Part shown: positions 35,594-44,197 of the stretch, in pieces
Numbering within the stretch: position 1 is the stretch's first letter
How the letters are laid out: each line of letters starts with the position of its first letter
Origin: CAZDWZ01 sp964509425
Lineage (GTDB): Bacteria > Bdellovibrionota_C > UBA2361 > SZUA-149 > CAZDWZ01
Direction: 5' to 3'
DNA length: 64,000 bases
Assembly: GCA_964509425.1 (NCBI GenBank)
Contig: CAZDWZ010000001.1
Coordinates: forward strand, 1-64,000
The notes under the pieces: generated by a model
What the model saw: only the letters and a program-made list of their open reading frames with translations
What the model was told of the DNA's origin: nothing
The model's database searches: none
Made by a program: the position numbers and the translations under genes

Positions 35594-35887
35594 ATGCTGG
35601 TACTGTCTCGCAAGAAGAACGAGTCGGTGGTCATCAACAACGACATCGTCGTGACCGTGGTCGAGGTCCGGGGGGACAAGGTCCGCCTCGGCATCGTGGC
35701 CCCGAAGGACGTGCCGGTGCACCGTCAGGAGGTGTACCAAGCCATCTTGGCCGCCGCGGCGTCCAAGATGGAGATCACCGACGACCAACCCGCGAAGGAG
35801 GTGAAGCACGAGAGCACCACGCACTCGACGGACGGCACCACTGGCAAGCGCGCCACGAAAAGGAAGTCGCCGCGCAAGCCCAAGTGA
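35594..35887 (+). CDS. csrA: carbon storage regulator CsrA with basic C-terminal tail
   Basis: CsrA is a dimeric RNA-binding protein that blocks or alters translation at GGA motifs. Residues 1-58 hold the full fold: MLVLSRKKNESVVI, then VRLGIVAPKDVPVHRQEVY, including the RNA-contacting Leu4/Arg6 region and Arg44 equivalent (HRQEV). The 97-residue product has a 35-40 residue Lys/Thr-rich tail beyond the usual 60-70 residues. By my count 90 of 97 codons end in G or C, against 34 of the first 52 in ftsA nearby, which suggests transfer. The start ATG follows GGAGGG. It is the only plus-strand gene within the dcw cluster. Confidence 0.95.
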   Translation: MLVLSRKKNESVVINNDIVVTVVEVRGDKVRLGIVAPKDVPVHRQEVYQAILAAAASKMEITDDQPAKEVKHESTTHSTDGTTGKRATKRKSPRKPK

Positions 35888-35918
35888 CCCAGAGGGTGAA
35901 TGGTGAAGCAGCAGCCTA

Positions 35919-35970
35919 GGGCCGGATAGGGACGCTGCCTCTTACAAGGCATAGCTATCCCTTCCGGCCC
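35919..35970 (+). terminator. long hairpin after csrA
   Basis: GGGCCGGA (35919-35926) pairs with TCCGGCCC (35963-35970), and the stem continues inward through AGGGA/TCCCT and GCCT/AGGC. It starts 32 bases after the csrA stop. There is no T run, so it may be a stability or processing element rather than a classic terminator. Confidence 0.45.
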
Positions 35971-36142
35971 GTTACGAATTTCAAGTTCACAAAATATTCG
36001 GAAGAAAACGGAAAATGCGGAATCGCTCCGATTCGGCATAGGCGCTCACAGAAGACAAAAAGCACGGCGAAGAGGCGGTCACGTTGACCGAAAAGAGGGC
36101 GAAAATCCCTCAAACCTCTTGCCGCTGACGACTCCAAATCTC

Positions 36143-36376
36143 TCAGTACCTCGTCATCGCCCAGCCGACCCAGAGAGTCGCGGCGATGAGGAACGAGAAG
36201 AAGACCGTGATCCCCAAGGCCGACCAAATACACGCCGACGCCGCCCAGACTTCGAGTGCCGCGCGCCACTCAGCTTCTTCGCGCGGCGAGACGGACGGGA
36301 CGACCGGCTCCTGCGGTCGGCGGCGATTTCGCCGACTCGCAAGGAGAAATTCCAACCCATTTCGATTGCGTCGCAT
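36143..36376 (-). CDS. small membrane protein, 77 aa
   Basis: A 77-residue protein with an Arg-rich N-terminus (MRRNRNGLEFLLASRRNRRR), a linker, and one strong membrane helix near the C-terminus (IWSALGITVFFSFLIAATLW), ending WAMTRY. By the positive-inside rule the N-terminus is cytoplasmic. The ATG at 36374-36376 has GGAGG seven bases upstream, which is the main support. I do not recognise the family. It lies downstream of the HAD gene on the same strand after 139 bases. Confidence 0.6.
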   Translation of the reverse strand: MRRNRNGLEFLLASRRNRRRPQEPVVPSVSPREEAEWRAALEVWAASACIWSALGITVFFSFLIAATLWVGWAMTRY

Positions 36377-36515
36377 TTCAGGGCCTCCAACCCATGACAG
36401 AACCCCGGCAAGCACACTTGTGCCGGATTTTTTTGTGACCACCTCTCCCCGATAGACCGAACTCTGAAAATGACCTGGTCGAGAGTTATTCGTGGAGGAG
36501 GTCCTGTGACGACTT

Positions 36516-37196
36516 TTACTGTGGGTGATTGCGAATTCGGTCCCAATCGAGCGGTCCGAATTCAAGGAGGGAATTTATAGTAAAATCAGCGAGCGCACGG
36601 ACTTCGTCTGCATGCTCGTGCTCGGGAACCGCAACGCAATACATGCCCGCTGCTTTCGCGGATTTCACTCCGGACGGCGAGTCCTCGAATGCAAGACAAG
36701 ATTCCGGCGGAACGCCCAGTGAGCGCGCGGTGGTCAAATACACATCGGGGGCGGGCTTCCCGTGTTTTTCGTTCTGGGCGCTACGAATCACGTTGAAACG
36801 CTTGCGGATGTCGAGCCTGCGAACGACGGCATCGATCAGCGGAACGTAGGACGATGAGGCAAGACCAAGCGGAAGCGATTGTGCAGCAAAGAACTCCAAT
36901 AATTCTTTCGCGCCAGGTTTCGCTACTCCATGCTGCAAGACGAGGTCTATCACCGTTTGAACAATTTCCTGCTCGACGACAACCAGCGACTTCGCAGCGG
37001 AATTTTGGGCCGTCCATGGAAATTGTTTGTGTCGAATCGAGACCACTTCATCAATTCGTTTTCCGATCGTATCTCCACACTCTTCGTAAGTCAGGGTCAG
37101 TCCCACCGTAGAAAACACCTGCATCTGTGCTCGGCGCCAAAACGGCTCTGAGTCGATCAGCAGTCCATCCATGTCGAAGATAATTGCTTGAATCAT
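36516..37196 (-). CDS. HAD-superfamily sugar-phosphate phosphatase (HxpB/YniC-like)
   Basis: A 226-residue HAD hydrolase. Motif I is IFDMDGLLIDSEPFW (nucleophile Asp9 and acid/base Asp11), motif II is LASSSY, the Lys motif is HGKPAPDVYL and motif IV is AFEDSPSGVKSA. The cap position and DGLLIDSEPFW wording match the hexitol/2-deoxyglucose-6-phosphatase group close to beta-phosphoglucomutase. It presumably dephosphorylates a sugar phosphate in the cytoplasm. It lies between the NagB-like gene and the small membrane protein, in the segment interrupting the dcw cluster. Confidence 0.85.
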   Translation of the reverse strand: MIQAIIFDMDGLLIDSEPFWRRAQMQVFSTVGLTLTYEECGDTIGKRIDEVVSIRHKQFPWTAQNSAAKSLVVVEQEIVQTVIDLVLQHGVAKPGAKELLEFFAAQSLPLGLASSSYVPLIDAVVRRLDIRKRFNVIRSAQNEKHGKPAPDVYLTTARSLGVPPESCLAFEDSPSGVKSAKAAGMYCVAVPEHEHADEVRALADFTINSLLEFGPLDWDRIRNHPQ

Positions 37197-37340
37197 AGAA
37201 ACGTTGGGACGTCAGCGGTTGAAGGGAAGAAGGTAGCTCGTCGCAGAATAGAATTCAATTCAGGTAGAGAGCGACATCTACCTAAATTGCTCCGCGTCTC
37301 TTTGCTTCGAGTCGCAGAACGAGGTGGTTCCTCCTGTTGT

Positions 37341-38150
37341 TCATAGGCGTACCGCCGTGTCCAGCGTGCGTGCATCGAGGCCCTCCGCGGCTGCCTCGTC
37401 CACCCACCAGGTGACGTTATCGTGGTGATGCAGCACTGTCGCGGGGAGGCCGATGTTAAAGCGCTTCTCGCCGAAGACTGCGGCGAGGGATTCCGCGCGG
37501 TTCCGTCCGACGGCAACCACGTGGACCTCTCGGGCGCGGAGCAGAAACTCCGGTCCGCTGGTCCATCCCCACCGCGGCACTTTTTCGCGAGCGCCCCCGA
37601 AGCCGGCCGCCCTATCGGCGATGGCCTCTTCGGTCAGCTTCACCGCACGCGCGCGTGCACCCGGCGGCGTCCCCGGCAGGTTCAATCCGTAGATTCCACT
37701 CACGTGCAGCTCCATGACCTGCACGTGCACGGCTCCAATTCGGCCGAGCAGTTTCTCGAACTGGCGACACGGGTGACCGTCGGTCAACGGATCCCCTGAG
37801 TCTCCGAACGGCATGATACAGTTTGATAGCGGGAGTCCGAGTGGTGACAGCAACGCCGCGCCGAGCTCGGACGCAGCGATACCGGTGGACTTTCCTTCTG
37901 GCGTCGCGTACTCCGATAAGCCCACGACACGCACGTTCGCGAGATCCGCGGTGATGACTCCCCGTTCGTGGAGACACACCACCTCGCGATACAGGTCAAT
38001 CATTGCCGCGCCGTTGCTAGCACCCCACTGGAAGGGGCCTTGAATGGCGTTCATCAGCGTGACGAGGCGGGTCGCAAGACCCCCGCTCACCGTCAGCGAA
38101 GATTTGCCAACCACCAGCCTCGGGCGGATGGCGGCAGAAAGCTTGGTCAT
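37341..38150 (-). CDS. NagB/SIS-superfamily glucosamine-6-phosphate deaminase homologue lacking catalytic residues
   Basis: A 269-residue protein aligning along its length with NagB: strand and loop WGASNGAAMIDLYREV, VVGLSEYA, HVSGIYGLNLPGTPP, and the C-terminal GLPATVLHHHDNVTWWVDEAAA, which is very NagB-like. The residues that do chemistry in E. coli NagB appear replaced: Asp72 by Ser79, Asp141 by Ser151, His143 by Ile153 and Glu148 by Leu158. The phosphate loop also differs. It may be a sugar-phosphate sensor or a different enzyme. Codons are markedly GC-rich compared with its neighbours. The ATG has CTGAGGAC eight bases upstream. Confidence 0.75.
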   Translation of the reverse strand: MTKLSAAIRPRLVVGKSSLTVSGGLATRLVTLMNAIQGPFQWGASNGAAMIDLYREVVCLHERGVITADLANVRVVGLSEYATPEGKSTGIAASELGAALLSPLGLPLSNCIMPFGDSGDPLTDGHPCRQFEKLLGRIGAVHVQVMELHVSGIYGLNLPGTPPGARARAVKLTEEAIADRAAGFGGAREKVPRWGWTSGPEFLLRAREVHVVAVGRNRAESLAAVFGEKRFNIGLPATVLHHHDNVTWWVDEAAAEGLDARTLDTAVRL

Positions 38151-38505
38151 GACAAAAAGTCCTCAGGTAGTTATTCCTCCTTGTGGAGGGCTCGAGGGCA
38201 CTCTCACGAAGAGGGCTGAATGCGGTGCCAGCCTACTGCGCGAGAGTACATTCGAAGGAAGGTTCCCGAGGTGAAAAACCTTTCGTCGCTCTCAACCCAC
38301 ATGACCGGAGAGGTCAGGTGGGCCGAGAATCAATTTCAATAAACGACAAGTTCAATGATCCAAATATCGACAAAGCGGCGGACTATAGAACGTTCCGGTG
38401 GGAAATACCACACACGTTACGAGACATTGCTGAGTGGAGAAATTTTCTGTGAGAACGTGAACTTACAAGATGACGGCGATCAATTTCTCGCTCTCGAATG
38501 ACGCG
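38151..38505. other. intergenic region upstream of the NagB-like gene
   Basis: About 355 bases between two minus-strand genes. It holds a hairpin at 38296-38322 (CCCACATGACC with GGTCAGGTGGG, one mismatch) and a CCTCC/GGAGG stem close to the NagB-like gene. It presumably carries that gene's own promoter and leader. No coding frame is supported and no T-run terminator is visible for the NUDIX gene. Confidence 0.4.
38296..38322 (-). promoter_or_regulatory. stem-loop in the leader of the NagB-like gene
   Basis: A ten-pair stem with one mismatch and a five-base loop, about 145 bases upstream of the ATG. A regulatory leader structure is possible; nothing in it matches a riboswitch I know. Confidence 0.3.
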
Positions 38506-39045
38506 TTAAGAAAGCTGGAACAGGCCGACTGCCGCGGCGCGAAGCAGAATAGACAACGATTTGGCGTCTCGGATCCTCCATTCGCGAATGGCAAGACTCA
38601 CCTCAACCGAGGACATCGGGATGGACTCGATGATCTCGTCGTCATCCATCGTGCCGGCCTGCTCTGTGAGTCCCGTTGCAAAATAAAGGTATTGAACTTC
38701 ATCACAGAAGCCTGGAGTTGGAACGAGTTGTCCGAGCTCCTGCCAAGAACTCGCCCGCTTGCCTATTTCCTCTTCAAGTTCGCGCTTCGCACATTCAAGA
38801 GGATTTTCGCCCTTTTCTAGGGTCCCGGCCGGAACCTCCAGAAGATAATCACCGATCGCCGGGCGGAATTGGCGAATAAGAATAAAACGGCCGTGCTCGT
38901 CTTGAGGCAGGACGACGACCGCCCCAGGGTGCCGGACAAGTTCAAAGTCCGAGACTCTGCCGTTCGGGAGCAAATGTTTTTCTTTGAAGAGTGAAATCTT
39001 CCGTCCTTTGAAAATTTCTTCGCATGAAAGAATCTTGTGATCCAT
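38506..39045 (-). CDS. NUDIX hydrolase, ADP-ribose pyrophosphatase type
   Basis: A 179-residue NUDIX enzyme that likely hydrolyses ADP-ribose or another nucleoside diphosphate derivative. The NUDIX box is GTLEKGENPLECAKRE followed by LEEEIGK, with all metal-binding glutamates. The flanking RQFRPAIGDYLLEVPAG and the downstream PTPGFCDEVQYLYFA are the NudF/ADPRase signatures. The ATG at 39043-39045 is behind GGGGAGAG; a longer frame adds ten residues with no support. It follows murG by 46 bases and could be the last gene of that transcript. Confidence 0.92.
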   Translation of the reverse strand: MDHKILSCEEIFKGRKISLFKEKHLLPNGRVSDFELVRHPGAVVVLPQDEHGRFILIRQFRPAIGDYLLEVPAGTLEKGENPLECAKRELEEEIGKRASSWQELGQLVPTPGFCDEVQYLYFATGLTEQAGTMDDDEIIESIPMSSVEVSLAIREWRIRDAKSLSILLRAAAVGLFQLS

Positions 39046-39091
39046 CGCTCTCCCCTCGCGCTTCGATGATTTCAACCCCGGTGAGCTAAAA

Positions 39092-40177
39092 TCAGCTTCC
39101 CAGTTTTACGATGGCATCAGCGATGACCTCGGCAGCACTCGCGCCAGGTACCCGAGAGGCCTCTCGCATCTTCGCCGCCCTTCTCCCCAGCTCGTCCGAA
39201 TTTTCGAACATCCGCTGAAGCTCCGTCGCGACCTTCTCTTCGTAGCCGGGGTCTTGCTCAATTATTACCGCGCCGCCCATCTCGACCAGGTGCTTGGCGT
39301 TCTCGCTCTGATGCGCTCGGGCAATTCGAAGGGGTACAAAAATCGCGGGACGGCCGGCGGTGCTGATTTCCCAGACCGACATCGCTCCCGCTCGTGCAAC
39401 GACAAGATGCGCCCTTTCGTATTGTTCAACTATGCGATCGGTGAAAGCCACCACTTCGCACCAAGGATAGTTCGCGTCTTTATAGGCCTGAGTGACTCGC
39501 TCAAGATCGACGGTTCCGGTTTGATGAAATATCGAAACGCCAAGATCTTTCAGTCGCGGGAGCGACGCGATAATTGCGGTGTTCAGCTTCACCGCCCCCT
39601 GACTTCCGCCCATCACGAGAAGCCTTAGTTTTTCGCCCGGGGCAGGAGGCCGCCACATGGAAAGCGTCCCGAGTTCTTTTCTCACCGGATTTGGCTGGAA
39701 GGTGATCTCGCTTTTTTTCCAAAACCCGGTCGCACCGGGCACCGCAAAGATTCTCGCTGCAAACAAACCAATTAGCTTGTTCGCAAGCCCCGCTTGAGCG
39801 TTTTGTTCCTGAACAACTACGGGTATCGCCCGAACTTTCGCAATCAAGGCAGGCGCGATCGAAGGATAACCGCCGAATACAATTACGACGCTTGGCTTAA
39901 GCTCATCAAAAACTTGCCGCGTCATGGCAAAAGTTTTCGGCAATGACCGGAAGAAATCGAGAAGGCCTCGCACACCCTTTCCGATAAACGGCACTGATGG
40001 AATCTGACGAAGTTTGAAGCCGGCGCCTTCAACCAACCGGTTCTCGATCTCCTTCCCGGATCCCACGAATAATATTTCATCGCGTGAAGCGGCACGCTTC
40101 TCTTCAAGCGCGGCCGCCACCGCCAAAGCGGGGACTATGTGTCCACCCGTACCGCCCGCTGCAATTATGACGCGCAT
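39092..40177 (-). CDS. murG: UDP-GlcNAc:lipid I N-acetylglucosaminyltransferase
   Basis: MurG converts lipid I to lipid II on the inner face of the membrane. The G-loops are AAGGTGGHIVPALAVA at the N-terminus and VMGGSQGAVKLN near residue 195. The donor-binding region is ARAGAMSVWEISTAGRPAIF followed by ARAHQSENAKHL. The 361-residue length is normal. The ATG directly follows the ftsW stop and its ribosome-binding site (GAGGAGA) is formed by the last ftsW codons, indicating coupling. Confidence 0.97.
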   Translation of the reverse strand: MRVIIAAGGTGGHIVPALAVAAALEEKRAASRDEILFVGSGKEIENRLVEGAGFKLRQIPSVPFIGKGVRGLLDFFRSLPKTFAMTRQVFDELKPSVVIVFGGYPSIAPALIAKVRAIPVVVQEQNAQAGLANKLIGLFAARIFAVPGATGFWKKSEITFQPNPVRKELGTLSMWRPPAPGEKLRLLVMGGSQGAVKLNTAIIASLPRLKDLGVSIFHQTGTVDLERVTQAYKDANYPWCEVVAFTDRIVEQYERAHLVVARAGAMSVWEISTAGRPAIFVPLRIARAHQSENAKHLVEMGGAVIIEQDPGYEEKVATELQRMFENSDELGRRAAKMREASRVPGASAAEVIADAIVKLGS

Positions 40178-41293
40178 TTAGGTCTCCTCAAGTCTCGATA
40201 ATCGAAGGAGTACCCCCATCGCCCCCAGGTGAACGAGCATAGCGGTGCCTCCGTAGGCCACGAGCGGAAGCACGAGCCCCTTGGTCGGCAGCATGCCGAG
40301 AACAACTGCCATGTTCAGCACGGCGGGCACGACCATCAACACCGTGCAACCCAAGGAGAGGGCGGATAGAAAGGGGTGCCTCTCCAACCGGTAGGTAATC
40401 TTCAACCCTCGAATCAAGATGAGAAGGAACAGTCCGATAACGAGGAGCGCTCCGAAAATCCCAAGTTCTTCAGCGATGACCGCAAAGATGAAATCCGTAT
40501 GTGCGGCTGGAAGGTAAAAGAGCTTTTGATGCCCCGCTCCCAGTCCCGCTCCCGACATGCCTCCTGAGCCCACCGCAATCAACGATTGAATGAGTTGATA
40601 TCCAGCTTGTGAGGGATCATGAAACGGGTCCAGGAAAGTCACGAATCTCTTGAACCGATACGGCGTAAAAACCACTAACATCGAAAGAATAGAAATTCCG
40701 ACGCCGCCGATAATGACCAAGTGTCTCGTTCGGCAAAACATCATCAGCTGACTAAAGACAACAAGAAGAATTACGACCGTGGAGCCGAAATCAGGCTCGG
40801 CCAAGAGGAGCGCGGCGAACACGGAAAGAATTGCGCCGGGCGTAAGCACTCCCGGGACGAACGAGCTCATCTTGTCGGAGTGACGGTTCACGTAGGATGC
40901 GAAATAGAGCAGTGTGGCGGCTTTTGCCAGCTCACCCGGCTGAAGGCGAAGCGGGCCGAAAACAAGCCATCGCCTGGCTCCGCCGGCAACATGCCCGATT
41001 CCGGGAATTAAAGTGATAGTAAGCAGGAGGATTGAGACAATAAACACGGGCGCGGCGAGTCTATAGAGCAGCAGCGGCGGAAGCCGAAACGCAAAGTAGA
41101 GAACGAGCCCGCCAACAAACACGTGCATCACGTGCTGCTTGATCATGATGCTCGAATCGCCGTGGAGCTGCCTCGACGCCACGGCAGTCGTTGAGAACAC
41201 CATCAATATTCCGAGACTCACCAGGAGGATCGTGGCGAGGAGCAGCCAGATGTCGACGGGTCGGGAGGCGATTACTAAACCACGATTGTTCAT
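40178..41293 (-). CDS. ftsW: peptidoglycan glycosyltransferase FtsW
   Basis: A SEDS-family septal glycan polymerase, 371 residues, about ten membrane helices. Recognisable are GHVAGGARRWLVFGPLRLQP, ELAKAATLLYFASY, the loop SQAGYQLIQSLIAVGSGG, the HTDFIFAVIAEELGIFG motif and the ending LPLVAYGGTAMLVHLGAMGVL. It works with FtsI, whose gene lies upstream in the same cluster. murD, which usually stands between mraY and ftsW, is absent; there are 96 bases there instead. Confidence 0.96.
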   Translation of the reverse strand: MNNRGLVIASRPVDIWLLLATILLVSLGILMVFSTTAVASRQLHGDSSIMIKQHVMHVFVGGLVLYFAFRLPPLLLYRLAAPVFIVSILLLTITLIPGIGHVAGGARRWLVFGPLRLQPGELAKAATLLYFASYVNRHSDKMSSFVPGVLTPGAILSVFAALLLAEPDFGSTVVILLVVFSQLMMFCRTRHLVIIGGVGISILSMLVVFTPYRFKRFVTFLDPFHDPSQAGYQLIQSLIAVGSGGMSGAGLGAGHQKLFYLPAAHTDFIFAVIAEELGIFGALLVIGLFLLILIRGLKITYRLERHPFLSALSLGCTVLMVVPAVLNMAVVLGMLPTKGLVLPLVAYGGTAMLVHLGAMGVLLRLSRLEET

Positions 41294-41389
41294 CTCTCAC
41301 CACAAACCAACGACATGCGAAAGAATCCACAACCCGTTTTTGCTCAAGCAACCTTTCGACGACGTATTCGAGTTGCGCTTTCGCCTGCC

Positions 41390-42466
41390 CTATCTCAATT
41401 TGAGCGTCGACAACGCCAAAATCGCCAGCACAATCGAAATTATCCAGCAGCGAACGATAATCTTTGGTTCCGCCATTCCCTTCAACTCGAAGTGATGGTG
41501 AATCGGGGCCATTTTGAATATTCGCTTCCCGCGGAGCTTGAACGATGCCACCTGGAGAATTACCGAAAGTGCTTCGACGACAAACACCCCTCCGGCGAGA
41601 ACCAGAATGAGTTCCTGCTTCGTGATGAGCGCGAGCATGCCGATCGCGCCGCCGAGTGCCAACGCTCCGACATCTCCCATGAATACCTGAGCTGGGAATG
41701 CATTGAACCACAGGAAGCCAAGTCCTCCGGCCACGATCGCTGCCGCGAAAATAGAGAGCTCCCCAGCTCCTCCGACGTGAGCAATCTGCAAATATTCAGC
41801 GATCTTCACATTGCCCGTGACATACGCAAACACTCCGTAAGCAAACGCAACGGTCATCGTCGGGCCGATAACAAGCCCGTCGAGACCATCGGTGAGATTC
41901 ACGGCGTTCGAGCTTCCGACCACGATCAATACGGCAAACGGGATGAACCACCAGCCCAAATCAAAAGTGGCGTGTTTGAAAAGCGGCACCGTCACTGCGG
42001 TGGAGAAGCCCGGCGTAAAAAAGAGCACCAACACGAAAAACAAAGCAACACCGAACTGCACCCGAAGCTTCATTCGTGCAGAGACTCCTTTGCTGTTTTG
42101 CACCTTCACCTTCAGATAATCATCCGCAAGCCCGAGCCCCGCATAACTCAGCATGAGGCCGAGGGTCGCCCAGATGTAGATGTTAGTGAGGTCCGCAAAG
42201 AGAAACGTGCTGACGGCGATCGCAAGGACGAGAACAACGCCGCCCATCGTCGGCGTTCCCTTTTTGCTCAAGTGTGTTTGCGGTCCGTCATCGCGTATCG
42301 GCTGACCAAGCAGCTTCGTCCGATACCAACGGATAAAGCGCGGCTCGAGAATCAGCACGAGAATTAATGTCAGAAGAAACGCGGACATCGAGCGGAAGGT
42401 CAGATACCGGAATACATTGAGACCGGTGAACTCCTCTCGAAAAAAATATAGAAGATGATACAGCAT
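41390..42466 (-). CDS. mraY: phospho-N-acetylmuramoyl-pentapeptide-transferase
   Basis: MraY makes lipid I from UDP-MurNAc-pentapeptide and undecaprenyl phosphate. It has 358 residues and about ten membrane helices. The family motifs are KKGTPTMGGVVLVLAI, the ADDYLKV Asp pair, SSNAVNLTDGLDGLVIG, FNAFPAQVFMGDVGALALGG and PIHHHFELKGMAEPKI (the triple His loop). It is 50 bases after murE, where murF would normally intervene. The ribosome-binding site is weak. Confidence 0.97.
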   Translation of the reverse strand: MLYHLLYFFREEFTGLNVFRYLTFRSMSAFLLTLILVLILEPRFIRWYRTKLLGQPIRDDGPQTHLSKKGTPTMGGVVLVLAIAVSTFLFADLTNIYIWATLGLMLSYAGLGLADDYLKVKVQNSKGVSARMKLRVQFGVALFFVLVLFFTPGFSTAVTVPLFKHATFDLGWWFIPFAVLIVVGSSNAVNLTDGLDGLVIGPTMTVAFAYGVFAYVTGNVKIAEYLQIAHVGGAGELSIFAAAIVAGGLGFLWFNAFPAQVFMGDVGALALGGAIGMLALITKQELILVLAGGVFVVEALSVILQVASFKLRGKRIFKMAPIHHHFELKGMAEPKIIVRCWIISIVLAILALSTLKLR

Positions 42467-42516
42467 AGGTCATGCAGAACGTGCGCCAATAATCCGCCGA
42501 GAAGCTTTGGAGCTCC

Positions 42517-44115
42517 TTACCTGCTGCTCCGCAACTGCAGCGCCTCGCGGCAGACCTGCGCATCCAAAAATGGGTGTCTCACCCCGGCTACCTCTTGATA
42601 GTCTTCGTGGCCTTTACCAGCAACAAGAATTGTATCTCCAGGGCGGGCGGAGAGGATGGTCTGCTCGATTGCGGTTCGCCGGTCGACCTTAACGGTTTGA
42701 CGGAATTCTCGCGGTTTCCGCTCTGATGCTGCGGGCAATGAAAAGCCAGGCAAAATGTCGTCAATAATCCGCTCGGGCGCCTCGGTTCTCGGATTGTCCG
42801 AGGTCACTACGGCTTCATCAGCCCAATCCCGAACCGCTTGAGCCATCAGGGGGCGTTTGCCGCGATCCCGGTCGCCGCCACAGCCGAAAAGTGTGATGAG
42901 ACGCCCCGGGCAAAGGGGTCTCAGCGACTGCTGAACCTGAATCAGCCCGTCGGGCGTGTGAGCATAATCGACGACAACCGAGATATCGCACCGCTCAGGG
43001 GAGACGATCTCGATCCGACCCGGAACCGCCGGGACGTTGCAAAGAACCGATTCGATCTTAGAGAGCGGAACCCCGAGCGCAGAAACGGTCGTCACTGCTG
43101 CCAACATATTCTCGACGTTATAGGCGCCGATAAGTCTGTAATCGAGAGTGACTGTTTCTCCGTTTACTTCGCACGTCAACTTCGAACCGGATATTCGTAA
43201 ATCTGCGTGAAGCAATCTGCTCGTCGCATCCCGCTTGGAATCACGGGAATAGGTAAATAGGCGAATGGTATTTTCTTCACCCACTCGTTTTGCAAGTTTC
43301 TCACCCCACGGGTCGTCAATGTTTACGATCGCCGACTTAGAAGGTTTTTCACTCTTCAAGAGCTCCTCGATGAACAGCTCTTCTTTCATCGCAAAGTAGT
43401 TTTCCATCGTGCCGTGAAGATCAAGGTGGTCACGAGTTAAATTCGTAAATGTCGCCGCATCCCAATGGATGGCGCGCGTCCGCTTTTGAGCGACTCCTTG
43501 CGAGGTAGCTTCCTGGGCAAATGCTTTCACTCCGGAATCTACGAGCTCGCGGAGAAATTGTTGCATTATGACGGGGTCGGGGCTCGCATTTTTCGTTTTC
43601 TGAAATTTGTCGAGGACTAAATATTGGTCAGCTTCACGCGAAAAAAGCTGATCGGGATGCGCGAGCCCGAACGTCCCCCCGTACGCCGCCGGAATATCAA
43701 GCCGTGACAGGATTTGAGAGATTATCCAAGCCGTTGAGGTCTTTCCGTTCGTCCCCGTCACGGCAATGCTGAGAAGTTCTCGGCTCGGCTCATTAAAAAA
43801 TCGGGCCGCCGCCGCTGCAAGAGCGAAACGGGAATCGGATACGAACAGTCTTGGCAGGTCGAAGGATGACGGTAGGCTCGTTTGCTCCTGCATGATGAAC
43901 GCCACGGCACCTTTCTCCTTGGCGACACCGATCAACGAGTGTCCATTTGCCTTTGCCCCCCGGACGCAGACGAAAAGCGCGCCGGGAATCACCGCCTCGG
44001 TATCATGAGCGATACGCGTAATTTCAGGATTCGGTGTCCCGGTTCCGGCAACAACGCCGGTCAAAAGATCGAACGCCTTTAGTGTCTCAAGAATCTCTGA
44101 CAACGAAATCGACAT
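42517..44115 (-). CDS. murE: UDP-MurNAc-L-Ala-D-Glu--meso-diaminopimelate ligase
   Basis: MurE adds the third stem-peptide residue. ATP loop GTNGKTS is at residues 121-127, the carbamylated-Lys region is in FAMKEELFIEEL, and VVDYAHTPDGL is standard. SDNPRTEAPERII has the DNPR motif that selects meso-diaminopimelate. At 532 residues it is somewhat longer than the usual 490-500; the extra length is spread through loops, such as READQYLVLDKFQKTKNA around residue 160, rather than a fusion. murF does not follow it. Confidence 0.95.
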   Translation of the reverse strand: MSISLSEILETLKAFDLLTGVVAGTGTPNPEITRIAHDTEAVIPGALFVCVRGAKANGHSLIGVAKEKGAVAFIMQEQTSLPSSFDLPRLFVSDSRFALAAAAARFFNEPSRELLSIAVTGTNGKTSTAWIISQILSRLDIPAAYGGTFGLAHPDQLFSREADQYLVLDKFQKTKNASPDPVIMQQFLRELVDSGVKAFAQEATSQGVAQKRTRAIHWDAATFTNLTRDHLDLHGTMENYFAMKEELFIEELLKSEKPSKSAIVNIDDPWGEKLAKRVGEENTIRLFTYSRDSKRDATSRLLHADLRISGSKLTCEVNGETVTLDYRLIGAYNVENMLAAVTTVSALGVPLSKIESVLCNVPAVPGRIEIVSPERCDISVVVDYAHTPDGLIQVQQSLRPLCPGRLITLFGCGGDRDRGKRPLMAQAVRDWADEAVVTSDNPRTEAPERIIDDILPGFSLPAASERKPREFRQTVKVDRRTAIEQTILSARPGDTILVAGKGHEDYQEVAGVRHPFLDAQVCREALQLRSSR

Positions 44116-44197
44116 TGAATTTGTCCCCTGAACTTTGACGTCCGGGAAACACTACTACTGCTTCCCGACGAAAATAAAGTGACGAATTCGCCGGGGG

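Noticed and set aside
41315..42367. A 350-codon plus-strand open frame opposite mraY
   Set aside because: MraY on the minus strand is unmistakable; the opposite frame is polar, His/Arg-rich nonsense without a ribosome-binding site, a typical antisense shadow.
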